Part shown: positions 17,829 through 27,252 of the stretch, piece after piece
How positions within the stretch are numbered: position 1 is the first letter of the stretch
Layout of the letters: each line of letters starts with the position of its first letter
The notes under the pieces: generated by a model
Databases searched by the model: none
What the model was told of the DNA's origin: nothing
What the model saw: the letters and a program-made list of their open reading frames with translations, nothing else
Source: an uncultured Clostridium sp.
GTDB lineage: Bacteria; Bacillota; Clostridia; TANB77; CAG-508
NCBI GenBank assembly: GCA_946404215.1
Contig: CAMJCT010000012.1
Location: 1 to 43,880 of the forward strand
Direction of reading: 5' to 3'
Length of the DNA: 43,880 nt
Program-made: the position numbers and the translations under genes

Positions 17829-17874
17829 TAATAGTATATTTATTGTAAAGTATAAATATGCTATTATTTATTTT
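17829..17874 (+). terminator. Probable terminator after the glycosyltransferase gene
   Basis: TAATAGTATATTTAT pairs with ATAAATATGCTATTA (one G-T pair) across an 8-base loop, followed by TTTATTTT. The stem is AT-rich, so strength is uncertain. Confidence 0.5.
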
Positions 17875-17889
17875 AAAACCAATAAAAAC

Positions 17890-17918
17890 TTTACTTTTTT
17901 AATGTTTTGCTATATAAT
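17890..17918 (+). promoter_or_regulatory. Promoter of lysS
   Basis: TTTACT at 17890-17895 and TATAAT at 17913-17918 have a 17-base spacer, about 35 bases before the lysS start codon. No T-box-like leader fits in this short distance. Confidence 0.7.
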
Positions 17919-17953
17919 ATACAAAAATAAAAAACAAAAGGAGAGAAAATACT

Positions 17954-19459
17954 ATGCAGGGGAATAATAACCAGGACAAAGAGATAGAAGAGTTAGACAT
18001 GAATCATTTAATGCAAATAAGAAGAGAAAAATTAAGAGAATTACAAGAAGATGGAAATGATCCATTTGAAATAACAAAATTTAATAGGACAAATACATCA
18101 GGAGAAATAAAGTCAAATTATGAAAAATTTGAACAAAAGGATGTAACTGTTGCTGGAAGAATAATAGCAAAGAGAATAATGGGGAAGGCATCATTTTGTA
18201 CAATACAAGATTGTGATGAAAAAATACAAAGTTATGTAAGCATAAATGATCTAGGGGAAGAAAGTTATAAATCATTTAAAACATGGGATATAGGAGATAT
18301 TATAGGAATAACAGGTTTTGTGTTTAAAACAAGAACAGAAGAAATATCAGTCCATGCTAAAGAAGTTAAGCTTCTTTCAAAATCTTTAAGACCACTTCCA
18401 GAAAAATTTCATGGCTTAAAAGATCCTGATTTAAGATATCGTCAAAGATATACGGACTTAATTGTAAATCCAGAAGTTAAAAAAACATTTGAATTAAGAA
18501 GTAAAATAATAAGTAATATTAGAAAAATTCTTGATGAAGAAAAATATTTAGAAGTTGAAACTCCAGTACTTAATACAATATCAGGTGGAGCAACAGCAAG
18601 GCCTTTTACAACACATCATAATAGTCTAGATATTAATATGTTTTTAAGAATAGCTCTTGAGTTAAATCTAAAAAGGTTAATAGTAGGTGGATTTGATAAA
18701 GTATATGAAATAGGTAGAGTGTTTAGAAATGAAGGAATGGATATAAGACATAATCCAGAATTTACAATGCTTGAATTATATGCTTCATATCAAGATTATA
18801 ATGATATGATGGATTTAACAGAAAAAATATTTTCTAAAACAGCACAGGATGTATTAGGTACAACTAAGGTGACTTATCAAGGAACAGAAATAGACTTAAC
18901 TCCAGGGTGGAAGAGAATTACAATGGTAGATTCTATAAAAGAAGTTACAGGTATAGATTTTAATGAGATTAAAACAGATGAAGAAGCAGTATCTCTAGCA
19001 AAGGAAAAAGGAATAGAAATACCAGATAAGACAAAGGAAACAAGAGGAGATGTAATTAGTTTATTTTTTGACGAATATGTAGAAAAGACATTAATACAAC
19101 CAACTTTTATTTATGAATATCCGGTAGAGATTTCACCACTTGCTAAAAAATGTCCAAATAATAAAAATATGACTGAAAGATTTGAAGTATTTATTGGTGG
19201 TCGTGAATATGGAAATGCGTTTTCAGAATTAAATGATCCGATTGACCAGTATGAAAGATTTAAAAAACAGGTTGAGGCTAAAGAAGCTGGGGATGAAGAA
19301 GCGGGAATGATGGATGAAGACTATATTCAAGCACTTGAAATAGGATTACCTCCTACAGGAGGTTTAGGAATAGGAATAGATAGACTTGTTATGCTTTTAA
19401 CAGATCAGGCATCTATTAGAGATGTATTATTATTCCCAACAATGAAACCACTAAATTAA
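17954..19459 (+). CDS. lysS: Lysyl-tRNA synthetase, class II
   Basis: LysS charges tRNA-Lys. It has 501 residues with an N-terminal OB-fold anticodon-binding domain (about 60-165) and a class II catalytic core: motif 1 around [13 protein letters not shown], motif 2 with [17 protein letters not shown], and motif 3 [12 protein letters not shown] at the end. The start ATG follows AAAAGGAGAGAAAATACT. Arginines include CGT codons but no CGG. The 3' end carries a small AT-rich hairpin before the downstream kinase gene 49 bases away, so some readthrough may be shared. Confidence 0.97.
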   Translation: MQGNNNQDKEIEELDMNHLMQIRREKLRELQEDGNDPFEITKFNRTNTSGEIKSNYEKFEQKDVTVAGRIIAKRIMGKASFCTIQDCDEKIQSYVSINDLGEESYKSFKTWDIGDIIGITGFVFKTRTEEISVHAKEVKLLSKSLRPLPEKFHGLKDPDLRYRQRYTDLIVNPEVKKTFELRSKIISNIRKILDEEKYLEVETPVLNTISGGATARPFTTHHNSLDINMFLRIALELNLKRLIVGGFDKVYEIGRVFRNEGMDIRHNPEFTMLELYASYQDYNDMMDLTEKIFSKTAQDVLGTTKVTYQGTEIDLTPGWKRITMVDSIKEVTGIDFNEIKTDEEAVSLAKEKGIEIPDKTKETRGDVISLFFDEYVEKTLIQPTFIYEYPVEISPLAKKCPNNKNMTERFEVFIGGREYGNAFSELNDPIDQYERFKKQVEAKEAGDEEAGMMDEDYIQALEIGLPPTGGLGIGIDRLVMLLTDQASIRDVLLFPTMKPLN

Positions 19460-19508
19460 ATTTAAGTAAAGATTTACTTAAAATAATAAAAAAATGGAGG
19501 AAACAATA

Positions 19509-20273
19509 TTGAGTAATATAAAGATTGAAAATATTTGGGAAAGAGGATTTGAAGATCCAGATTTATTAAAAGTAGAAAAAATGTGTAGAGAAAAAACGAG
19601 TAGTCAAACAGATGAGCTTATAGAAAAATATAAGAAACTAGAGCAGTCTAGAAAAGGAATGTATATTTGCTCTGACCTAATGAAGTTAGTTTTTCCTTTT
19701 TATGCAGATAATATAGAAAATAGAAAAAAATACAATTTAGCTGTTTCTAATAGTGCTGCATGTTTAGCAAATGAAGCTTTTAGAAGGGAATTAGAAAATG
19801 AAGAAATACAACGTGTAATATTTGTAGCAGGTCCATATGGTTCAGGAAAGTCTTTTTTTATTCAATCACTTTTTGAAAAAAATAAAGAAGAACTTGAGCA
19901 CTCTATAGTATATGAAGGATCAATTACATCTAAGGCAATTGATGGAAAAATAGATAGTGCTATTGCAAATGGGAAAAATGTAGATTTTATAATTTTAAAT
20001 CCAACATTTGAGCTTTCATTAAGAAATATAAAAGAAAGAGCAAGTAGAATTGGAAGAGATGTAAGAAAAGAAGATGCAGTATTTGTTTATGCCAATATAT
20101 ACACTTCTTTAAAAAGATTGACAGAAAAATATAAAAATATTAATATTGTAATATATAATAAAAATACTAATATTCCAGAAGATTTATCTGTGAGTACTTC
20201 AATTGAAGATATTAATCATGGTGAATATGAAGATATTGTAAATGAATATGATAAAATAGTACAAAGTTTATAA
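19509..20273 (+). CDS. Zeta-toxin-like P-loop kinase A
   Basis: The protein has 254 residues. Walker A GPYGSGKS lies at about 113-120, then YEGSITS (resembling the EGT strand of zeta kinases) and RNIKERASRIGRDV with arginines like the zeta phosphate-contacting pair. The stretch YICSDLMKLVFPFYAD resembles the zeta substrate loop D-x-x-R-x-x-H-P but lies before the P-loop; in classical zeta toxins it comes after. The start is TTG 19509, eight bases after GGAGG; the ATG at 19494 overlaps that ribosome site. It has a paralogue at 20488. Zeta toxins phosphorylate UDP-N-acetylglucosamine; whether this one does is unknown. Confidence 0.7.
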   Translation: MSNIKIENIWERGFEDPDLLKVEKMCREKTSSQTDELIEKYKKLEQSRKGMYICSDLMKLVFPFYADNIENRKKYNLAVSNSAACLANEAFRRELENEEIQRVIFVAGPYGSGKSFFIQSLFEKNKEELEHSIVYEGSITSKAIDGKIDSAIANGKNVDFIILNPTFELSLRNIKERASRIGRDVRKEDAVFVYANIYTSLKRLTEKYKNINIVIYNKNTNIPEDLSVSTSIEDINHGEYEDIVNEYDKIVQSL

Positions 20274-20288
20274 TTTTAGAAAGGAGTA

Positions 20289-20308
20289 GTATAATATACG
20301 TATTATAC
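20289..20308 (+). promoter_or_regulatory. Perfect hairpin between ribosome site and start of a small gene
   Basis: GTATAATA, TACG, TATTATAC is an 8-bp stem with a 4-base loop. It lies between AAGGAG (20281-20286) and the start codon region at 20311-20324. Folded, it would bring the ribosome site next to the start. It also contains TATAAT (20290-20295), so a promoter reading is an alternative. Confidence 0.4.
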
Positions 20309-20312
20309 AAAT

Positions 20313-20456
20313 GTGGTTGCTATGGATGATAATAAGAAATTAAATGAGGAGCAAAAGTATATAGAAAAATTAGTAAAAATAGGTAAAGAAATATCTATTG
20401 AAGCTTCTAAAGATAAAAAAATAGAGGATAAAATAAAAAGAATGTCAAGTTATTAG
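20313..20456 (+). CDS. Small charged protein between the two zeta-like kinases
   Basis: The small ORF has 47 codons from GTG 20313 or 44 from ATG 20322. It encodes a lysine/glutamate-rich helical peptide beginning MDDNKKLNEEQKYIEKLVK. I do not recognise it. It fills the gap between the paired kinase genes on the same strand and is preceded by AAAGGAG plus a hairpin. Position and size suggest a possible antitoxin or accessory subunit, by analogy with epsilon-zeta systems, but it shows no sequence likeness to epsilon that I can see. A purely chance ORF is possible. Confidence 0.5.
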   Translation: MVAMDDNKKLNEEQKYIEKLVKIGKEISIEASKDKKIEDKIKRMSSY

Positions 20457-20487
20457 TTGTAAAGTCAGTAAAAAAAGGAGTTAATAT

Positions 20488-21294
20488 ATGGGAAATATTG
20501 ATGTTAGTACGATAAGAAGAAAACCATTTGAAGATGGTTCAGATGAGAAAAAGGTAGAAGAATACTGCATAAAAATGGCGGGAGAAAACACAGATAGGCT
20601 TTTGAAAGCTTATAATGAATTGGAAAATAGTAGAAGTGGAAGATATATAAATTCAGATTTGATGAAAATGGTATTTCCTTTTTACGCAGATAGTAAAGAA
20701 AACAGGGAAAAATACAATTTATCTATTACAAATACAGCCGCCGTATTAACAAATGAAAAATATAGAAGAGCTATTTTAGATGAAAATGTAAAAAGATGTA
20801 TATATGTAGTAGGACCATATGGTGCAGGGAAATCTTTTTTTGCACAATCTTTATTCGAAAGTAAAGAAAGACCATTATTAGATGGGACCATTATATATGA
20901 AGGTTCTATTACGCCACCAGCTTTTGAAGAAAAAGTGAAATATGCAAGTGATAACAATGTTACTCCAGAAATAATTGCACTTAATCCAACTTTTGAATTA
21001 TCAATAAGAAATATAAAAGAAAGAGCCAAAAGAATGGGAAGGGATGTTATAAAAGAAGAAGTTGTAAATAAATTTGCAGATTTTTTTGAAAATTTTAAAA
21101 ATGTTATCGAAAAAAATCCGCATATGCCATATGTTATTTATAATAAGAAAAATAATTTATCACTTGATTTAAATGGAGGTACTAGAAATTTAGATGATTT
21201 ATGCAAATTAGGTAAGCAACAGTTATCGACTGAATATGATCAAATAATAGAGTTGTTAAAAAAAGAAGAATGCATAGAGGATTTTGTTTTATAG
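20488..21294 (+). CDS. Zeta-toxin-like P-loop kinase B (paralogue of A)
   Basis: The protein has 268 residues and is collinear with kinase A throughout: NSDLMKMVFPFYAD, then Walker A GPYGAGKS, YEGSITPPA, and LNPTFELSIRNIKERAKRMGRD. The shared LNPTFELS-RNIKERA block is nearly identical, so the pair arose by tandem duplication. The substrate-loop-like motif again precedes the P-loop. The start ATG follows AAAAAGGAGTTAATAT. The C-terminus extends about 10 residues past that of kinase A. It lies 31 bases before the M50 protease start. Function is inferred from motifs only. Confidence 0.7.
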   Translation: MGNIDVSTIRRKPFEDGSDEKKVEEYCIKMAGENTDRLLKAYNELENSRSGRYINSDLMKMVFPFYADSKENREKYNLSITNTAAVLTNEKYRRAILDENVKRCIYVVGPYGAGKSFFAQSLFESKERPLLDGTIIYEGSITPPAFEEKVKYASDNNVTPEIIALNPTFELSIRNIKERAKRMGRDVIKEEVVNKFADFFENFKNVIEKNPHMPYVIYNKKNNLSLDLNGGTRNLDDLCKLGKQQLSTEYDQIIELLKKEECIEDFVL

Positions 21295-21325
21295 GATATG
21301 CATTTATAAAGCGAAGGAGAAATTA

Positions 21326-22066
21326 ATGTTTAATTTTAGATTTGACAAAAGAATGATTTATATATTAATAGGGATTTTAGTGTTTGCTTCACTAGTTGAT
21401 TATCTGAATAATCCCTCAGCCTTGTTTAATTTGCTTTTAAGTATACCAGGGGTATTAGTTGCAATTACATTTCATGAATTTGCACATGGATTTGTTGCAT
21501 ATAAATTAGGAGATAATACAGCTAAGAATGAGGGAAGATTAAGCCTAAACCCATTTGACCATTTGGATCCATTAGGGACAGCTATGATGATATTTGCTGG
21601 GTTTGGCTGGGGGAAACCTGTAAATGTTAATCCTAGAAATTATACAAGGAAAATATCAATGGAAAAAGGCGAGGCTATTGTTGCATTGGCAGGACCTGCA
21701 ATGAATTTTTTATTAGCTTTTATTTTTTCAATTATATATTATTCAATATATAAATTTGTGGGTGGAGAATTTCTTAAATCAACAGTTGGAGGAATAGTAA
21801 TGCTACTTATTTCTTCTACAGTAGTAATTAATATGGGATTAGGAATTTTTAATTTAATACCGTTACCACCGCTTGATGGTTCAAAGATTATTATGCCTTT
21901 TCTTTCATATAATGCAAAACAATGGTTTAAAAACAATGAACAAATCTTTTATATTGTATTTGTACTTATATGGGTAACTGGAATTGCTGGAAAAATAATA
22001 TCTCCAATTATCGGAGCTGGAACAACAGGGATAATGAGTCTTTCTAAATTTATTGTGGGAATATAA
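21326..22066 (+). CDS. Site-2 protease family (M50) membrane metalloprotease
   Basis: The 246-residue integral membrane zinc protease has HEFAH at 50-54 (zinc ligands and catalytic glutamate) and the third ligand in LPPLDGSK in the C-terminal part. The segments [18 protein letters not shown] and ALAGPAMNF are typical of short M50B proteins. Several membrane segments are present. I use ATG 21326, six bases after GAAGGAG; an upstream extension overlaps the end of the kinase gene. There is no PDZ domain, so it belongs with the minimal family. The substrate is unknown. Confidence 0.9.
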   Translation: MFNFRFDKRMIYILIGILVFASLVDYLNNPSALFNLLLSIPGVLVAITFHEFAHGFVAYKLGDNTAKNEGRLSLNPFDHLDPLGTAMMIFAGFGWGKPVNVNPRNYTRKISMEKGEAIVALAGPAMNFLLAFIFSIIYYSIYKFVGGEFLKSTVGGIVMLLISSTVVINMGLGIFNLIPLPPLDGSKIIMPFLSYNAKQWFKNNEQIFYIVFVLIWVTGIAGKIISPIIGAGTTGIMSLSKFIVGI

Positions 22067-22125
22067 TTAAGCATTTTGTTTCAGAATTCCAATTGTTTTT
22101 AAAAAATATATGTATAGGAGTTATA

Positions 22126-23123
22126 ATGAATAAAGAAATATTGACATTAGGAATTGAATCAAGTTGTGATGAAACCTCTGTATCAGTTGTGAAAAATGGT
22201 AGAGAGGTTCTTTCAAATGTTGTAGATACACAAATACCAATACATGAGAAATATGGTGGAGTTGTACCTGAAATTGCCTCGAGAAATCATATAGAAGCAA
22301 TTTCCAGAGTTATGAAAAAGGCATTAAAGGATGCAAATGTTACATTGGGAGATATAGATGCAATAACACCTACTTATGGACCAGGGTTAGTTGGAGCGTT
22401 GTTGGTTGGTTTATCTTATGCAAAAGCATTATCATATGCCGTTAATAAGCCACTTGTAGGAGTAAATCATATACAAGGTCATATAGCAGCAAATTATATT
22501 ACATATAAAGAATTGGAACCACCATTTATTTGCGTTATGATGTCAGGTGGAAATACTCAAATTGTTCATGTAAAAGATTATACTGAATTTGAAGTGCTTC
22601 GGGAAAACGCGTGATGATGCTATAGGGGAGGCTTTTGATAAGGTAGCAAGAGTTGTTGGATTGCGGATATCCTGGAGGACCTAAAGTAGATAGTTTAGCT
22701 AAAAAAGGAAATGCTAATATACTGCTTCCAAAATCTCATTTTGATGAAGAAACAATGGATTTCAGTTTTAGTGGAATAAAAACAGCAGTTATTAATTTGC
22801 ATCATAAAAATCCTGATATAAACAGAGCAGATTTATGTGCAAGTTTCCAAAAAACTGTTACAGAAATATTGATGGAAAATGTTATAAAGGCTATAAATAT
22901 TACAGGGATTAAAACTATTACTCTAGCAGGAGGTGTTTCTGCAAATTCATATATTAGAAATGAGTTTTTGAAGCTTAATAAACAAAATATAAAAGTTTAT
23001 ATGCCTGACTTAAAACTATGTACAGATAATGCTGCTATGATTGCATCTGCAGGATATTATAACTATATTTTAGGAATTAGTAATGATTTGAATTTAAATG
23101 CTATACCAAACCTGAAATTATAG
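22126..23123 (+). CDS. tsaD: TsaD, tRNA t6A modification protein, with two CGG +1 shifts
   Basis: TsaD transfers the threonylcarbamoyl group to A37 of ANN-decoding tRNAs and is generally essential. From ATG 22126 (after AGGAG) zero frame stops at 22614; two further frames carry the rest. Skipping C22600 and C22664 joins them into 331 residues, a normal TsaD length, with [16 protein letters not shown] and [12 protein letters not shown] across the joints as in homologues. Other motifs are [10 protein letters not shown] at the N-terminus, the metal site HIQGH, SGGNTQ, and [11 protein letters not shown]. Two decayed joints in an essential gene with no other damage argue for recoding or for sequencing insertions, not gene death. 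Confidence 0.93.
22600..22602 (+). other. First CGG +1 frameshift site in tsaD
   Basis: Zero frame reads CTT CGG GAA AAC GCG TGA and stops four codons after the CGG begins. Skipping C22600 gives CTT GGG AAA ACG CGT GAT GAT, the conserved LGKTRDD segment. Confidence 0.78.
22664..22666 (+). other. Second CGG +1 frameshift site in tsaD
   Basis: In the frame reached after the first shift, TTG CGG ATA TCC would soon stop. Skipping C22664 gives TTG GGA TAT CCT GGA GGA, the invariant LGYPGG of the family. Confidence 0.78.
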
Positions 23124-23257
23124 TATAGATAATTAGTTTTATTAGTCATAAAAGTAATTGTTATAAGTAAGACAATGACAATTTAAGAATTGAACAGTTA
23201 TAATTGTATTTTTTATAAAAGTTATAGTAATAATAAAAATTGGAGTGAATAATAAAA

Positions 23258-23977
23258 ATGTCAATTTATACGATAGGAGATTTTCATTTATCTCTTAATG
23301 AAAACAAGCCAATGGGTATATTTGGGGTGAATTGGAATGAACATGAAGAAAAAATAAAAAATAATTGGATAAAAGAAGTAAGTGAAAATGATTTAGTGGT
23401 TTTGCCAGGAGATTTTTCATGGTCTACATATTTAAAAGATACATATGAAGATTTTAAGTTTTTAAATTCACTTCCAGGGAAAAAGGTATTATTAAAAGGA
23501 AACCATGACTATTGGTGGACCACATTAACAAGTATGAGAAAATTTCTTAAAGAAAATGATTTTCAAAATATAGATTTTGTTTATAATAGTGCATATGAAT
23601 TTGAAAATAAAATTATTGCAGGAACAAGAGGGTGGAGCAAACAAGAAGAAGGCGATAATCAAAAATTAATAAATAGAGAAGTTTCTAGATTGGAATTGTC
23701 AATACAGAAAGCATTAAAAATAATTATAAAAAGTGAACATTCCAAAGAAAAGGAGATAATAGTATTTATGCATTATCCTCCAATTACAAACGAAAATATT
23801 TACAATAACGAAACAAATGGATTTATACAAGTAATGAAAAAGTATGATATAAAAAGATGTTATTATGCACATTTACATGGTTCTGCTATTAAGGATGCTG
23901 TAGAAGGAAAATTTTTTGGAATAGATTTTAAATTAGTAAGTGCAGATGGGCTAGACTTTAAACTTTTAAAATTATAA
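23258..23977 (+). CDS. Calcineurin-type metallophosphoesterase
   Basis: The protein has 239 residues and lacks signal or membrane segments, so it is cytoplasmic. Metal-binding motifs are in order: a GDFH near residue 7 (D-x-H), GDFSW near 51 (GD), KGNHD near 79 (GNHD), a histidine in FMHYPP near 170 and H-x-H-like YAHLHG near 210. This is the standard dinuclear metal phosphoesterase layout. The start ATG follows TTGGAGTGAATAATAAA. It stands alone with spacers of about 130 bases upstream and 90 downstream. The substrate is not evident. Confidence 0.87.
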   Translation: MSIYTIGDFHLSLNENKPMGIFGVNWNEHEEKIKNNWIKEVSENDLVVLPGDFSWSTYLKDTYEDFKFLNSLPGKKVLLKGNHDYWWTTLTSMRKFLKENDFQNIDFVYNSAYEFENKIIAGTRGWSKQEEGDNQKLINREVSRLELSIQKALKIIIKSEHSKEKEIIVFMHYPPITNENIYNNETNGFIQVMKKYDIKRCYYAHLHGSAIKDAVEGKFFGIDFKLVSADGLDFKLLKL

Positions 23978-24065
23978 AGATGTGTTATTTTATGATTGCA
24001 AAAATGTGTTTTTAAATATGATTTGCTCTCATCATAATAAAGTGTTGTAGTAAATGGAGTTTAAA

Positions 24066-26111
24066 ATGATAGATTTAAATAAAGATGTAAAATATATTAA
24101 AGGAGTTGGTCCCAATAGGGTCAAACTATTAAACAAATTAAATATTTTTACGTTAAAAGATTTAATTACATATTTTCCTAGAGCATATGAAGACAGAAGT
24201 AAGCCTAAAAGCATAGCAGAATGTATTGATGGTGAGGAAGCATTAATAGAAGCAATTGCTTGTGGAAGAGTTTCAGATGTTAGATTAAAGGGAAAAACCA
24301 TGCAAAAGTTAATTGTAAGGGATGAAACTGGAACAGCAATTATAACATGGTTTAATCAAAGTTACTTGAAAGATAAATTTGATGTTGGAAAAAAGTATCA
24401 GTTTTATGGAAAAGTAAGTAATATGTTCGGAAAAGTATCAATAATGTCACCTGTATTTGATGAAAAAGGTAAAAATACTAATACAGGTAAGATAGTTCCG
24501 ATATATCCACTTACATACCAATTATCACAAAATATTTTAAGGAAAATAATAGAAAATGGAGTAAGTGAAGTTAAAGGAGCCTTAGAAGAAACTTTGCCAC
24601 AATATATATTGGAACAATATAAATTAGACAATATAAATAAAGCTATAGAAAGAATACATTTTCCAAGAGATTTTAAGGATTTTGAAACAGCAAGACAAAG
24701 ATTAGTTTTTGAAGAATTATTGACTACACAGCTTGCGTTATTAGAATTAAAAAATAGTTATTTAAATGATGAAAAAGGTATTAAATTTTCCAAAAATATA
24801 AAAATGTCGGATGTTATAAATAATTTGCCTTTTACACTTACTAAAGCACAATTAAAAGTATTAGAAGAGATAGATTACGATATGGAATCTGATAAGCCTA
24901 TGAATAGACTTTTACAAGGAGACGTAGGATCAGGGAAAACAGTAGTTGCAATGTGTTCTGCATATAAAGCAGCAAAATGTGGATATCAAGTTGCTATAAT
25001 GGCGCCAACTGCAATATTAGCTACACAGCATTTAGAAAATTTCAAAAAGATTTTAGAAGGGTTAGGTATAAAATGTGAATTGCTAATTTCAGGTATAACT
25101 AAAAAGAAAAAAGATAAAATATTAGAAATGTTGGCAAATGGTGAGATAGATGTTTTAATAGGAACACATGCTATTATAGAGGAAAATGTAATATTTAAAG
25201 ATTTAGGTTTGGTTGTAACTGACGAGCAACATAGGTTTGGGGTAAGACAAAGAACAAAAATAGCAGAAAAAGGTCAGAATCCAGATGTACTAGTAATGAC
25301 TGCAACGCCTATTCCAAGAACATTGGCATTAATATTATATGGAGATTTGGATATTTCAATTATAGATGAATTGCCACCCAATAGAAAAAAGATAGATACA
25401 TTTGCTGTAAATAATAATATGACTGGAAGAGTGAACACTTTTATTTCAAAACAGATAAAAGAAGGAAGACAAGCTTATATTGTATGTCCATTAGTAGAAG
25501 AAAATGAAGAGTTAGATTTAAAGTCAGTAGAAAAACTATATGAACAATATAAAAATGAAATATTTTCAGAATATAGTGTTGAATACATACATGGAAAAAT
25601 GAAACCAAAAGATAAAGAAAATATAATGGAAAAATTCAAAAAGGGTCTAATTGATATTTTAATATCTACAACAGTAATTGAAGTTGGAGTTGATGTACCA
25701 AATAGTAATATAATGGTAGTTGAAAATGCTGAAAGATTTGGCTTAGCACAATTACATCAATTAAGAGGAAGAGTAGGTAGAGGAGAATATAAATCATATT
25801 GTATATTAAAATATGAAGGAAAAAGTGAAACTGTAAAACAGAGGATGAAAGTTATGTGTGAAACCAATGATGGATTTATTATATCTGAAAAAGATTTAGA
25901 ATTGAGAGGTTCAGGTGATTTTTTTGGAACGATGCAACATGGTTTGCCTGAATTTAAAATAGCTAATTTATTTGAAGATATGCCAATACTTCAATTAGTA
26001 CAAGGAGTAGCTATAAAAATATTAGAAGAAGATCCAAAACTTGAGAAAGAGAAAAATGTATTATTGAAAGAGTTAGTAAAAGATAAGTTTATGAAAAGGA
26101 TTGAACTATAG
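24066..26111 (+). CDS. recG: RecG ATP-dependent DNA helicase
   Basis: RecG reverses stalled replication forks and processes recombination intermediates. The protein has 681 residues from ATG 24066, six bases after GGAG; ATG 24054 overlaps that site. The N-terminal wedge/OB domain begins KYIKGVGPNR. Helicase motifs are visible: GDVGSGKT near 286, DEQHRFG (motif II variant DEQH, typical of RecG), TATPIPRT, and the C-terminal QLRGRVGRG. Its end lies 16 bases before a small membrane protein gene. No in-frame CGG in this long gene, a useful negative control. Confidence 0.97.
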   Translation: MIDLNKDVKYIKGVGPNRVKLLNKLNIFTLKDLITYFPRAYEDRSKPKSIAECIDGEEALIEAIACGRVSDVRLKGKTMQKLIVRDETGTAIITWFNQSYLKDKFDVGKKYQFYGKVSNMFGKVSIMSPVFDEKGKNTNTGKIVPIYPLTYQLSQNILRKIIENGVSEVKGALEETLPQYILEQYKLDNINKAIERIHFPRDFKDFETARQRLVFEELLTTQLALLELKNSYLNDEKGIKFSKNIKMSDVINNLPFTLTKAQLKVLEEIDYDMESDKPMNRLLQGDVGSGKTVVAMCSAYKAAKCGYQVAIMAPTAILATQHLENFKKILEGLGIKCELLISGITKKKKDKILEMLANGEIDVLIGTHAIIEENVIFKDLGLVVTDEQHRFGVRQRTKIAEKGQNPDVLVMTATPIPRTLALILYGDLDISIIDELPPNRKKIDTFAVNNNMTGRVNTFISKQIKEGRQAYIVCPLVEENEELDLKSVEKLYEQYKNEIFSEYSVEYIHGKMKPKDKENIMEKFKKGLIDILISTTVIEVGVDVPNSNIMVVENAERFGLAQLHQLRGRVGRGEYKSYCILKYEGKSETVKQRMKVMCETNDGFIISEKDLELRGSGDFFGTMQHGLPEFKIANLFEDMPILQLVQGVAIKILEEDPKLEKEKNVLLKELVKDKFMKRIEL

Positions 26112-26127
26112 AAAGGATGTTGATATA

Positions 26128-26319
26128 ATGATTCAGATAATAGTAAAACTAATAGGATTAGTAATTGTATTTTTAGGAATAATTTTAATATATGATGCTA
26201 GAATTATAACAAAAAGATTTTTTGGATTTGGAGATCAAAATGAGGCATCTAATGGATTAAAAATATTAGGCTTTATAATATCTATTGTTGGAGGTTTAAT
26301 TGTGTTTTTTAATATGTAA
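26128..26319 (+). CDS. Small two-segment membrane protein
   Basis: The protein has 63 residues from ATG 26128, after AAAGGA. Two hydrophobic segments (about 3-22 and 44-62) flank a short polar loop with YDARIITKRFFGFGD. It looks like the small membrane proteins often found downstream of housekeeping genes; no function can be assigned. It follows recG by 16 bases and is probably co-transcribed. Confidence 0.75.
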   Translation: MIQIIVKLIGLVIVFLGIILIYDARIITKRFFGFGDQNEASNGLKILGFIISIVGGLIVFFNM

Positions 26320-26335
26320 ATAATATAAAAAACAC

Positions 26336-26365
26336 TTGACAATGAATTGTGTAATATGCTATTAT
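26336..26365 (+). promoter_or_regulatory. Promoter of tRNA-Leu
   Basis: TTGACA at 26336-26341 and TATTAT at 26360-26365 (18-base spacer) lie 20 bases before the tRNA. Confidence 0.75.
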
Positions 26366-26385
26366 ATACATTGTCAGGTAAATAT

Positions 26386-26469
26386 GCGGATGTGGCGGAA
26401 CTGGTAGACGCGCTGGTCTTAGGAACCAGTGCCAACGGCGTGGGGGTTCGAGTCCCTTCATCCGCACCA
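26386..26469 (+). tRNA. tRNA-Leu(UAG)
   Basis: An 84-base class II tRNA with acceptor GCGGATG/CATCCGC, anticodon stem CTGGT/ACCAG, loop CTTAGGA (anticodon TAG), a long variable arm and an encoded CCA. A spurious ORF overlaps it and is not a gene. Confidence 0.97.
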
Positions 26470-26478
26470 ATTATAATG

Positions 26479-26518
26479 ATATCAAGGGTTTTGAAAGTTC
26501 TCTTGGTATTATTTTTTT
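26479..26518 (+). terminator. Terminator after tRNA-Leu
   Basis: ATATCAAG pairs with CTTGGTAT (with one G-T pair) and is followed by TATTTTTTT, ten bases after the tRNA end. Confidence 0.7.
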
Positions 26519-26716
26519 GCTTAAATTCATATTTTTAATGTATATCTAATCTATGTAAAGTATTTTTCTATGATACATTTACTGTTAATTCCAAAGAAAT
26601 ATTTGAATCCTAATATTGCAAAAATGAAAGATAAAGCAAATTAGCAATAATTTGTTGAATATTATAATAATAAATGATAGAATGAATTCGCAAAAAAAAA
26701 GATGGAGGTTATTAGT

Positions 26717-27241
26717 ATGAGTTTATTGGGAAATAATGGGGAATCTTATAAAGATAAGAAAAGTTTAGTTATTTATTTTTCAAGAGCAGATGAAAATTAT
26801 GCAGTAGGATACATTGATAAAGGAAATACAGAATATATTGCAGAATTTGTACAAGAATTTACAGGAGCAGATTTATTTAAAGTAGAACCACTTGTACCTT
26901 ATGCAAAAGATTATAGAACTTGTATTGAAGAAGCAAAACATAGAATTGGAAATGCACCAATTAAAGAAAAATTAGAAGATATATCTGGGTATGAAGTAAT
27001 TTATATTATGAGTCCAATCTATTGGGGAACTTATGCTCCAGAAGTAGAAACTGCAATAAAAGATTTAGATTTCACGGGAAAAATAATAAGAATAGTATCA
27101 ACACATGAAGGTTCAGGTCTTGCAGGTATGCCAAGTGATGTAAAAAGAATTTGCAAATGTGCAAATGTATTAGATGACAGTATTGCTATTAAAGGAACTG
27201 AATGTAAAAATTCAAGAAGTAAAATAGAAAATTGGGTGTAA
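26717..27241 (+). CDS. Flavodoxin
   Basis: The 174-residue flavodoxin-family protein binds FMN as an electron carrier. It has KSLVIYFSRADEN near the N-terminus (modified phosphate-binding loop), MSPIYWGTYAPEV in the middle and STHEGSGLAG (the flavin-contacting loop typical of the NAD(P)H-independent flavodoxin_4 subfamily). I use ATG 26717, eight bases after GGAGG; the upstream ATG 26702 overlaps the ribosome site. The stop is 11 bases before the next gene's ATG, with its ribosome site at the junction. Confidence 0.87.
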   Translation: MSLLGNNGESYKDKKSLVIYFSRADENYAVGYIDKGNTEYIAEFVQEFTGADLFKVEPLVPYAKDYRTCIEEAKHRIGNAPIKEKLEDISGYEVIYIMSPIYWGTYAPEVETAIKDLDFTGKIIRIVSTHEGSGLAGMPSDVKRICKCANVLDDSIAIKGTECKNSRSKIENWV

Positions 27242-27252
27242 GGGAGTTTATT

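Noticed and set aside
22653..23123. A second, independent TsaD fragment gene
   Set aside because: It is collinear with the third part of TsaD and lacks a ribosome site; it is joined to the first parts by the two CGG shifts.
26347..26538. 63-codon ORF on the plus strand
   Set aside because: It overlaps tRNA-Leu completely and encodes tRNA sequence.
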